64,000 nucleotides of DNA. Source: Rotaria sp. Silwood1 (Eukaryota; Rotifera; Eurotatoria; Philodinida; Philodinidae). Shown here piece after piece: positions 24,583 through 37,000 of this stretch. The notes under the pieces were generated by a model. It was not told where the DNA came from. It worked only from the letters and a program-made list of their open reading frames with translations, and searched no databases. A program made the position numbers and the translations under genes. Location of the stretch: positions 2,161,947-2,225,946 of the forward strand of contig CAJNOP010000001.1 of the NCBI GenBank assembly GCA_905250075.1, read 5' to 3'. Positions within the stretch are counted from its first letter, which is position 1, and the number at the start of each line of letters is the position of its first letter.

Positions 24583-26081
24583 ACAAATTTTTACCTTTAC
24601 TATCCATCAGTTACAAAAACAGATAAAGATAGTAAATGGTTCGTAATGAATTTAAATAGCCTCAAAATAATTCGGGTATAGGTTGCGCAATTCTTAGTAC
24701 AGTTATTTAACCGATTTATAGAATCAGTAGATAGTACTACTAAATTTGTTGATGTATGAATAACGGAAAACGTGTAAAATATACTGAACGAAAAAGTTCA
24801 CAAAAAAAATATTTGATAGATCATTACAATTAGAAAAAGAACATGCACAAGGACGAAAGAAGTTTTTGAAAGGAAAATATACAAAAATTATAGACAAAAT
24901 ACTTTATCACTTAGGTATTTGGACATAGGAAGCAATTGGGAGCATGTTCATAAACCTTAATTTTTATTATAATTTACACTTTGGAAAAAAATTTGTCATG
25001 TACACTTCTTTTTTCCACTGAATGTTTATAAAATCACATCTCAAGACATAAAGATGTCACAAAAGTCATATACGAAAATACATTTATTTTAAAATTGTTC
25101 ATGCACTTGAGCACTAGTTTCAGCTAGAAAGCTAAAACTTAGGAAAAGTGAAGATCGGATTATTTGTGAACGTAATAAAGATTTCAGCTGTCTACGTCAA
25201 GAAAAAGTGTGAAATATATTGTTGACAATTTGTCGTTAGTTATTATGTGATACCCTCTGGATTAATCTATGCATTGGATTATGGATAAGTATTACACAAC
25301 TGTTAATATCAATTCCATTTAATTATATTTTTTGTTTGTCAACTAATGTTTCAGTAGGGTTATGAGTATAAATAAAAAAGAATTGCTACACATTCATAAG
25401 GTTCATACAATATTAAAAATAAGCTTTTTGAGTATTTTCATTTAAAATAAGAGTGTAATTTGATTAATTACTATAACTATTACTTTATGATACAAGTAAC
25501 TTTTTGCGTGGATGATTACTAAAAATAGTATTTAATTACAACAAAATAAATTATATATATATGTCGTTTTTTTTCTTTTTTAAGAGTATCAAGTTTACAA
25601 TTAATCTTAATTTGTACTTTAACAACAGTAATAGTTGAATTTCTAGAATGTAAAACGAGATTTGTCCGAAAACAGTTATTTTATACATTTTCTTTTCAAA
25701 AAAATATGCAATATTTTTAATTGTACTAAACATCTATTTTAGTACTATTCGAATTCAAACTACTCATGCCATAAATATTATATCTTAAACTGATCAATCA
25801 TTATCATTATAAATTCTCAGGAAAAATGTCTTATTTAATTTATTTTACAATTCAAATAATATACTATTTTTAATTTTATTTTATCCTAACAAAATCTAAA
25901 TATGTTATTGGTTAAAAGCCTACATCCAATCATAAATAAAATGAAACGGAAGAAGTAAAAAACCCATAAATAATAAATAAGTAAAAACGGATCATTGAAT
26001 TTCTGATTATCTTTTCATATATCATATTTTTAAATACTTTGTTTATTTTATTCAGATGTTTTAGTTTGATTTATCACAAAT
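24583..26081. other. Intergenic, 1.5 kb
   Basis: AT-rich sequence between the foldback-like element and RAD54L2. No gene, RNA or repeat that I can support. The last few hundred bases are the probable promoter of RAD54L2. Confidence 0.4.
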
Positions 26082-29000
26082 ATGGTTGACTCATCATACG
26101 TAGATACATTTGATAGTGGACTTTTTGATAGCAATGAAAGAATAAATGATAATGTAAATCCATTGTCATCATTATTTCTTTCTTCTTCACCAGTTTTTTC
26201 ATCAAATGAATTTTCTTTACCAACAACAGAAAATTCTTCATTATCAAATAATGAAGAAGAAAATAAAATAAAAAAACGTAAGAATGAACAAAAAACTGAT
26301 TTAAATGAAACTAAAAAATCTAAACAAGCACCATCATATATGAGAAGAAATATTCGTCATCTATTAAAAAATGATCAATTACAAGTTGATACATTATCAG
26401 CACTCAAAGCTGAACAAGATCGTCTTAAACGATTGGAAGAAATTAACAAAGATTATCAACAATTTAACCATATGTATACTCAGATACCAACAAATTATTC
26501 TCTTCAATTGAAAAAAACAACAAATGACCAAGAATGTATTGTTTTGGATGATGATGATGATAATGATGAAAATGAACAAGAAAATTTATCAACGTTAATT
26601 AATAATCCAGGTATAAGTTAAGCATGGGTTCATTTTGATTAATTGCGGTAGAAGTTATTTGTAAATTCTCAAAAGATGAAGAAATACAGATTGATACACT
26701 TCTTAAACTCTATTCTTTTACTTATCACAGACTGTGATTGACAAAAGTGCCTGTTATACTATATCGAATACAGAAAATGTCTAATTTTTTTCGTATGTAA
26801 TTCAACTTCTATTAGCAAGCATGTTTCATAAGAATATCTGCCATTTCTGTTCTAAAGTTTTAATGGATATCTCAAACATTTGAAAATTATGAAGTGAAAC
26901 CTTTGAATTAATTTCTAAAAGAAAACGACATTAACCTGTATCAACATAAATTGAATTCTAGTGACGACCGATAATCTGATAGCTATGAATATTGCTTTCT
27001 TTTTTTTTACAACTCTATTTACTAATTCAAATCTTCTGTCTTTTTAATAATACCTCTCAACGAGACAGAAATTTTAGATGATCTTTATCTTTATTTAAGG
27101 TTACATGCCGTACATTTTTGCGATTATAGACAAACAATCCATAAAGAATATTAAATGAAATTTCGCATTTAATTACTCATACTATTTTATATTTTGAAAA
27201 TATTCGAACCGTTATGCCATTGTACTGGAGATACGAAACGTCAAGCGTCGTATAGATTAGTCTCTTTAGAAACAAAAAAATTGAGTTTCGATTAATCTAG
27301 TCAAACTGTTTTAGAACTTATTATTATTTTTATAAAAGCCTAAGAAAACCAAAATATTAAAACTAAATATATTCATGTATAGATACAAGTACAAGAAGAG
27401 TCAATAATGATGATAATGATGATAGCGATTCTGATGTTCAATCTATTGATGGTAATACTGACTTTGTAAATGACAAATTAAGTAAAAGGCTACAACGTTT
27501 ACATGTTGATGATCGTATTAATATACCAGATGATAATGGTAATAAATATTTATAACAGATAACAGACTATTCTTTTAATATCTAGGTAATATATTAATTA
27601 ATATCAATCATCCAAGTGATGATCGTGATTTGTATATATCAAAACATCTTAGTTCGATTCTTAAACCTCATCAAATCGGTGGCATACGTTTTATGTATGA
27701 TAATATTGTTGAATCTCTTCAACGTTTTCAAGCAACACCTGGTCTTGGTTGTATTCTTGCACATTCAATGGGTTGTGGAAAAACCTTACAAGTACAACAA
27801 CAAAAACACATAAATTTCATTCTAAATATTTGACGATTGTTGCCTGTTTTTTTTCAGGTAATTACATTCATTGATATTTTATTACGTTATACAACAGCAA
27901 AATCAGTTCTTATCGTTGTACCAATAAATACAATACAAAATTGGGCTAGTGAATTTAATCGTTGGTGTCCATTAGATGATCCTAAGATTGAATATAAACG
28001 TTCGTTTCAATTGTATGTATTAAATGAACTATCAAAAAAATTTGATCAACGTGCTAAAATTGTTCAAAACTGGTCACAAACTGGCGGTACACTCATTATT
28101 GGTTATGAAATGTTTCGGTTAATGGTAACAAAAAAACATTCACAAACAGGAACATTAATAAAAAATAATAATTCTCATAAACAAGTGAATATATTTAGTC
28201 CATCGACATCCCTTACTCCGGATGTTGGAGATAATGAAAAAGTTTTGGAAACAATGGAAGGTAAAAGAATTCATTAAGATATATGAACATAATGATCTAT
28301 AGTCTTAATATAGATATAAGAAATGCATTGATTAGTCCTGATCTTGTGATTTGTGATGAAGGTCATCGAATTAAAAATCATCAAGCTAGTGTTGCAATGG
28401 CATTAAAGTCAATAAAAACAAAGTACAAAGATTTTGAAAGATTAGTATGAATTGATTTTTGAGACTGTAATATTATAGACGACGAATTGTTCTCACTGGT
28501 TATCCACTACAAAATAATCTCATTGGTAAGTTTAATGAGAAATTACTTTTTTTTATCTTCTTCAGACATATATCAGTTAGAATTTGTTCCATACTCATAA
28601 AAAAAAACCGTTTATATATTAAACATTTTGAATACAGAAACTCTCAAAAAGAAATATATAATTGTTTGTTTTTATTAAGAATATTGGTGTATGGTTGATT
28701 TTGTTCGTCCTAATTATCTTGGTAGTAAACAAGAATTTTGTAATATGTTTGAACGTCCTATCCTAAATGGTCAGTGTGTTGATTCAACAACTGAAGACGA
28801 ACAATTAATGCGTGCTCGTGCCCATGTTTTGCATAGTTTACTTGAAGGTTTTATTCAAAGGTAATGCTCCATTTTTGCACATATTTTATGAAAATAAAAT
28901 AAAAATGAATATTCCAATGATAGAAGAGGTCATGATGTTCTTCAAACTGATTTACCACCTAAAACTGAATATGTTCTATTGCTAAAACTATCAAGTACTC

Positions 29001-32000
29001 AACGACAATTGTATATGAAATTTCTTGAAGCAGTTGGTGCTTTATCAAAATCTTTCGGACGAACACTCAATCCATTGAGAGCATTTGCTATTTGTTGCAA
29101 AGTAAAAACAAAAAAAGAACAATAATTTTTAGTTTTGAACAAAAAATTTTTTTTCTGCTTGAAGTAGATATGGAATCATGCTGATGTTTTATATAAATTT
29201 GTTCGAGATCGTCAAGATGGTTCTGATCTTGATTTAGATTTAGAAATTGATCAAAGTTCTAATGCAACAAAAACTAAGTTAAATAATCGTTTAAATTTAA
29301 ATAATCGTGCATCACCTATTTCATCATTACAAACAACGACCTTGAATAATATTTATGAAGCACAAACATCAATGTACCAGACAGAAAGAAAAGAATTTGA
29401 TTATGATTTTGTAAGTTTACTTTTGTCTTTTTTTTTTGCTTGTTTTATTTATTGATTTAATATTTAAATACAAGGCCAATTCAATTTTAAATTCTTATAT
29501 TTGTGGTCAATTATCAAATGGTATTAAATTTGAAGTTGCCTTAACAATAATTGATTTATCAATTAAAGCAGGTGATAAAGTTCTTCTATTCACGTAAATA
29601 AACTTTTCTTTAACTGATATTCATATTAAATTTTATTTTATTCTTTTAGTCAAAGTTTATTATCATTAAATAAATTAGAAGAATTTCTTAGTCAACGTCA
29701 AATACCCAATACAGAACAAAAATGGCAGAAAAATCTTAATTATTATCGTAAGTCAAACATTTAAACAGATCATTATGTAGAGACATTGTGTCTGAAAGAG
29801 TTCATATGAAACTTTTGGCTTTGAAAGAAGCAACAAGCTTCACCAAGCTCTTAAAATCTCTTGTTGTTTTTTTTTTAATATTGGATAACAGTATTCAATT
29901 AATGAGTTCATTTAGCTGATATATTATTTCATGTTATTATCAGTATTTAAACGATTTCGAAACGTTTCGTGTTTATTTTAAATTAGACTCGTTTTTTTTT
30001 GCAATAAGAGCAAACAAGCGTCCTAAAATTTTTATCATAGAAAAGAATGAAAGAAGAAACCTGTGTTTGTAAAAAAAAATTAAAGCACAAACTAAATAAC
30101 ATGTTTATATGAACCTCTCCATTGGTGAATTGAGTCTTACACCAATTGATATTCTCTACTTTCTAGTGTTGACACGAGACTTCTAGATACTCAGTTAACC
30201 ATTGAATAAGTCAAGAATGTCGATAGCTACTGGTTTTTCATTTTCAACAGTTACAAGAAAATACATTAGAACGATTTTTTTCCTTAAATAATATATATAG
30301 GATTTTGACTGTGTCATACTTTATAAATAGAGAAACTTGAGATCTATACTTCAAGAAATATTTTGAATACTTCTCTTCTCATATATAAATGCTAAGCAAA
30401 TAAAATTATATATCTACACGATCGAATAATATAGAATTTTGTTGCTTTATAAGCAAGTTTTCTTTCTTGTTATCGAAATTTCATCGAAATGGCAGGTAAT
30501 TTTCATACAAATGTTTAAATCTTTTGTGTAAATCATTGATTTTAAAATGAATTCATTTCATATATAATTACGGAAAAGATGTCTCCATGTTTTCCATTTC
30601 AAGACCTAAAAATTTTGAAGTTGGAAATAAACAAGAGTAAACTGGCAGACATTCGAATAGTTCAATGCGATTGTTGCAAACTATAAATCAACTTTTGCCT
30701 ACTCTGATAAAAAAAATTAAAAGAACACTATGCTCTCAACTTTATAATTATCTTATTTAGGACTTGATGGTAGTACAAACGCCATTGAACGTGAAAAATT
30801 AATAAATGCATTTAATGCTTCGAATTCTAATGCAAAACTATTTTTACTGTCGACTAGGTAAAGAAAAACTTACGGTCGAATTTTCATTTATAATCTTTTT
30901 CTTTGATCAGAGCGGGTTGTCTTGGAATAAATTTAGTTAGTGCAAATCGAGTAATTGTTATGGATGTATCATGGAATCCATGTCTTGATGCTCAAGCTAT
31001 ATGTCGAGTTTATCGTTATGGACAAAAAAAACATTGTTATATATATCGATTAATAGCAGATTTTACAATGGAAAAACGTATCTATGATAGACAAATAGCG
31101 AAACAAGGAATGTCTAATCGTGTTGTTGATGAATTACAACCACAAAATCAATTTACTGAAAAAGAAGTTAAAAATTTAATTCATTTTGCGGTATTGAACA
31201 TAATGAAGCATTATTCTTTGAACTTATTATTTTTGTCTTTAAAAAAAAAATATAGGCTGAAGAAGAATCAGCTGCACCAGATTTAATAACAAAAATTGAT
31301 GAAATATCAGATGATGCTATTTTATTATCAGTAGGTAAACAGTATGCTCAATCAATAACAAAAATTCCATTTACACATGAATCTCTTTTATTGGATCAAA
31401 AAGAATATCAATTAACATCAGCTGAAAAACGTCGTGCCCAAAAAGAATATCAATACGAAAAAAAAATGAAAACATATTCGAATCGATCAAGATTTAATTC
31501 ATCACGATCGTAAAGAAAAATTTAAAAGAAACTCAATAGTTTGTGTTTCTTTTTTGTTTTAGTTCATCATTTTATAATAATAATTCTCGATATTTAAATG
31601 AATATATTCAACCTTCAAATTATTCGACTTTACCGAAAATTGAATCTCAGTATCCAATATATCATAATTATCAAACTTATCAAACACCAGATCAGAAATT
31701 AGAAGAATTAAAACAAAAAGGAGTTACAGTTCAATTAGTAACGCTTCAGAGTCGTAAGTAGAAAAAAAATTGCTATCTAGATTAAGATGGAATCAAAATC
31801 GTTAGTCTTGTTCTCCTTTAAATTTCTTATTATATATTAACTCAGGTTTCTTGTGGATTTATGAGTCATACAAACGGATGTTTAACTTTTTTCTATTTAG
31901 CATTGGAAGTTCAAATGAATGGATTTGAACGTAGTATTATTCCAGCTGGTATTAAAATTCATCTTATTAAATCTCGACAAGGATCATATATTAGAACACC

Positions 32001-32393
32001 AGATGGAAAATTTTTCGCTATTCGTCAGTCAACTTCAGAGATTATTAATCCTAAACCAATACCAATAGCTCCTCCTCCACCTCAACCGCCACCACCGCCA
32101 CCATCATCAACATCATCGTATGATTTATTAGATCAATTATTATTTGGTACAACCCTTAAAAACGTCAAAATAAATTTTTTTATATTTAAATATTTTTAGA
32201 TTCTTTACTTCTTCCGTCTACTAATCCATCTTCTTCATCATTAACGAACGATTTAAATGATGAAATAGATCTTTTATTTGATGATATAAATATTACTCCA
32301 CCTTCGTCTTCATCTGATTATCAAAATCTAAATTCTTGGGATAGTGATTGCTTGTGCCAAAATTATTTCGATTCAGATCTTTTTTCAAATTAA
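26082..32393 (+). CDS. RAD54L2: SNF2-family helicase-like ATPase, RAD54L2/ARIP4 ortholog
   Basis: Nuclear SWI/SNF-type DNA translocase; the vertebrate protein is an androgen-receptor interactor and chromatin or SUMO-linked remodeller. Predicted 1,176 aa from 17 exons that keep frame throughout: 26082-26610, 27383-27538, 27586-27791, 27858-28260, 28314-28422, 28479-28525, 28680-28860, 28924-29101, 29168-29410, 29475-29593, 29650-29747, 30761-30857, 30911-31190, 31256-31509, 31563-31753, 31901-32146, 32200-32393. The N terminus is acidic and low complexity. Motif I is AHSMGCGKT (~residue 293), motif [11 protein letters not shown] (~447), motif [12 protein letters not shown]. The C-lobe has [17 protein letters not shown] and [12 protein letters not shown] (~825). 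The family-specific [15 protein letters not shown] and C-terminal [19 protein letters not shown] separate it from ATRX and RAD54. Human RAD54L2 is somewhat longer (about 1,470 aa). Introns of 772 and 1,013 bp are the longest. Confidence 0.93.
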
Positions 32394-34003
32394 TTAAATG
32401 TTTCAATATCATCAAGTAATAATAATAACAATAACAGTACAAACGATTTTCTGTCGAATCTTTTAACATTTATGTAAAGGAATTATATTTTTGTCATTAA
32501 TGTCTTTTTATTTTTATTTTTTTGTATGTAATTCGTCAAAGAAATTAATTTTCTTAAATATATGTAAAGAATTTAATTTTGTTTATTTCTCACTTCAATC
32601 CATATGAACGTAAGCATATAATGTTGTTCCTTTTTCTTCTTTTGTGCAATTTTTGTCGTACTAATATTTTTCGTTTCCTCACGTTGTTCGATAAGAAAAA
32701 GAAGAAATATACGAATATGCAACACATAAGTTTGGGTTTTCTGCGAACGAAAGCAGGCCGATTAGATGAAGGGGTAAGATGGTGGTTAACAAAAATGTTG
32801 TTCACTCGATAATAAGAGACTTCTAGAGAAAAAAAGATCAAATCTGTAATTGTCTTTCTTTGTAAACTGAAGCGTTCATTTGTTTTTTGTTTTTGTTAAA
32901 TTCAAACTTTTGTTTCAGACGATTGAGCGATCGAATATACTCATCTGTTGATGTCTTTAAATTTAAAATAAATTTAAAATATTCATTTTAATATAAAACC
33001 GGTAATATAACTGCAGATCATATTCTGAAATTATTTTTCTTAAATTTTATCACAAATAACTACTTAAAATTTGTGTCAGTTTAATTATGTCTACTCATCC
33101 AGAAAAAAATAGTTTCTAGTTGTTTTGATAAACTTAAAAAATCTTAAATAAGTATCCACTCAATATTATAGAACATTTTTACTTCTATCAACATAAATCA
33201 GTAGATCATTATTTTGATAAGGCTAAGTTTGGATATTATAAATAAATTTAAATCACTAATGATAGCATTCTATCAGTCAAGACAATTGAATATGATCATT
33301 AGATAAACTGATGCACAAAATATTATACTTTATAATATGCATATACAATCAACGTAAAATTTGCATATGTATGTGGTTTAAAAATATACCAGACTTTAAC
33401 AGCATGATATGAATAAAAAGAAGAATCGTTATCAGTAAGCGTATCTTTTTTGTGCTCTATGCACTTTTTTACTTACAAAACAAAAGCAAAGTTCGTTTTT
33501 TTCTTTGTATCAAATAAACTATGTCAAGAATTTTTTGTAAACTCTGATCTTATTAACCTGACACTAAATAAAAATCATTAATTTAAATGTATTTATCATT
33601 CGTATTAGAAGAATGATTATAGTAACATTAATTTTTCAACAATATATGATAAATTTAGTTGAAAGTAACCAACAAATTATGATATCAAATTGAAAAAATA
33701 CACAAACTAAAAAAATAAACGATCACCTCCATGTTTTATCTTAACGCTAGAAATGAAAAAGTAAAATTGTCATCTTTTTTCTTTCGTTGTCTACAATGAC
33801 AACTTACTCTTGAAGTTATACCTGTGATTCATAGAAATAGCTATTTTATAAATCATGGATTGATGTACTTTTTATTTATAGATACATAGGTAAGTTTTGA
33901 ATTTAATTCTTATTAAATGAAAATTCTATCCAACTGTAATATGATTATTAGTTTTAAAAATCAATGTTTTTGAACATACCTTTAACTTATCTTAAATTTT
34001 TAG
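32394..34003. other. Intergenic between RAD54L2 and HPS4
   Basis: 1.6 kb, AT-rich. Short overlapping open frames at about 32579-32841 on both strands have no domain or splice support. No repeat or RNA gene recognised. Confidence 0.4.
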
Positions 34004-37000
34004 ATGGCAACATCATTAGCAAATCGAGTTATATCTTACTTTTTTATATTCGATTTTTACCATGTAAAAGGATCAACAGACGAAATTGATCTTCTTCAAG
34101 AATCAATTATTTATTTTTATCCACGGAAAGAAGACTTAATGAGACAAGTATTTATATAATAATCTGCGTGGAAAAAAAATTAAATGCTATAATATATATA
34201 AATATATATTTAATTTTGCTCATGATATTTTTTATAAAAAGAAAAAAAGCTAAATTTCAACTAAGATATCTAGTTTTTCTTGTTCAGAAACTTCTCGATT
34301 GTGGAGAAATTATTGGTTTAATACAATATTTCCAATATGATCTATTCTCATCTATACCAAAGGAATTTAATTTTAAAAAATCACTTGTTGTATGTCAGCA
34401 TTATGGAAGACATTGTGCAGTAAATATTATTTCGGAATTTAATGAGTCATTTTGTTTCTTTCGTTTTACTTAGTTTTTAGTACTGTCTAAAGATCGATTC
34501 ACTTCAGACGAAGCAAATATTCATTTTAATCATATTCTTCAATTATTCAATATGCTCTATGGCACATTCAATCATATACAATCTGTAAGAAAACCAAAAA
34601 AAAGCTTAAATCAACAACATTTTCAAATAATTATATCTATAGATTTATCCAGATATTAAACTACTCCACAAGTATCTTAAACAAACATTAACACCAATCA
34701 CAGAATATATATTTAATGAAAATCGTTCAATAAAAAATCTTTTTTCAACTATTGATTATGCACCATTAAAAGAAGTAAGAAAATAAAAATTATCTCATTT
34801 TGTTTATCCTTTGTACGATTGTTATAGAATAATCGTCAATATTTATTATATATTAAACACCTTTTAAATCATTTACAATCAAAATATGAAATTAAAGATG
34901 GACTTTTTGCCTATGAAAAAAGGTTAGTTAAAATAAATTAATTTGAAAAGTTTAGTTTTTTTTTAATATCGTAGAATATTATATTCAACTTTGGATAGTG
35001 ATACAACATTTTATTTACAAGTAATTCTTAGTTTAGAGCGGAATCTACCAGTGAGTAATTTTTCATTATTTTCATTCATGAATTGGTGATACATCGAAAG
35101 AATACTCTGATATAACTCAAATTGATTATAATGCTCTTCAGAATATGATTGTGAACATACTGAAAATTATTATTTTGAAATTTATCTAGTTCTATATATA
35201 ATTATCAAGGAACAATTTATGATAATTTGATTCGTAGATACAGGTCCGAAATAAACTCAGTGAATTATGAATTTATAAGATATATTTGAATTGTGTGAAT
35301 AGATAGATACAGATTAAGTTAAAACTGAAACACAAAATGTCTAGTCCTATTGATTCTTAAGCAAGTTTTCGAGAGAGAACATATTAACAACTAAATTATT
35401 AGCATTATAGCAACGAATCAAACCAATTTCATCTATCATAATGGAAAATTATTTTAGGCTTTTCTATTTTAAAATAATGGCTCAACTCAAGATTTTGTAT
35501 AGATATCCACACACATAGAAATAGAACGGATGATGCATATTGAACGAGACTATTATTTTCTTGTTTTTCTGAAGCACTTACATATATATACTTTCAGGAA
35601 GTCATTCGATAGAGAAATTTTTCTCTACAAAGCTATTGCAAACTGTACAACTGCTACGATGGTTGAAAGAACGAAAAAAATTATGCAAATTTTCTATTTA
35701 ACAACGCTTTTCTGATACAGCAAGCATCTCATCAAATTCTTGATCTATGATTCAGAATTTTAGAAGAAATTTTTGCGAGAATAATCATTATCAAGTAAAA
35801 CCTGAGAAAACACTGGAAAAAAACCTTTTCTGACAAGATTAACTGTGTGTTGTTTTTTATTTTGATACGACGTAATTGTTTGCATTCTGAAACTTGGCAG
35901 TTACATCATTTTGTATAGAATTAAATCCCATATCCGGAGTAAGCTGGTAAAAAAAGTTTAATTATAATGTATTTTCGATATTATTCTGTAATATTTAATA
36001 ATTAACTGAAATCCCAAAAGAGATTTTAATAGTCAATGAAGTCTTCTAATTTGATACATACTTTAGCTAGACTTCATTGATAAACTATGATGACAGAGTT
36101 TTCGAAAAAAAACAGACATGATAATTTTTAATTTCAGAAGGTTTTGTGGGAGCTAGTTTTTTAACAATGTCATTTAAAAGAGAACAAAATGATAGGTCAT
36201 CGCATTATTTACGATCTCTCATTAAAAAGGTAAAAATATGACAAAAACCGAAAAAAAGGCTTTTTCATGACACTTTACTGATCATGAAAAGGTCGTAGAA
36301 AATGCAACGATGCTTTTATTCTGTTCTCTTTAAAATAATATACTAAGTAAATAGCTCCAATAAAGTGTTGCAGAACTTAAAAACTGCCGTAGGCAGTTTT
36401 TTGAAAACTTCTATCATAGTTTATCTATAAAATCTTGGCATAGAATGCATTAGATAGAAAGCTTCCTTAGCTATTAAAATCACTGTCTGAATTTGAACTA
36501 ATTCCTTCACATTATAGAAATATACTCTGACATTAAAGTTTTTTTCCACCACTTTAGATTTTAGTTCCAACCTTTTTTCTAATGAACAGTAGCAACAAGG
36601 ATCTTAAGCAGGTAACAGTAATAGAAAACACAAAATTCTCTATTGATTGATACTAACTGAATTACTTTTTTTTGACTGATCCTCATGAAACAAGGTTTAT
36701 ATAACTTGATAGATATCTGGAGAAAATCTATATTCACAGTTTACACTATTGAACAGGCATTTCTGCTTTAAATTTTGCTTCAACAGGAAAATTTTATTTG
36801 CCAAACAAATGAAACAAATTTGTAGAACAAAATATTTTCTATCGAATGACTTTCTGAAAGCATATTGGAATGGCTCAAACAACAGAATGATATTGTTTCA
36901 TTTAATCTGCGTCACCAGCTAATACTAGTATCTATTTGAGAAACGTTTCGAGCTCTCGATTACGATGTTTTTATATCAATAATTTTTTTAGGCAAATGAA

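Noticed and set aside
36376-36402. Small perfect hairpin (aaaaactgcc / ggcagttttt) in an HPS4 intron
   Set aside because: Ten-base arms in AT-rich DNA are expected by chance, and nothing around it suggests a terminator or RNA gene.
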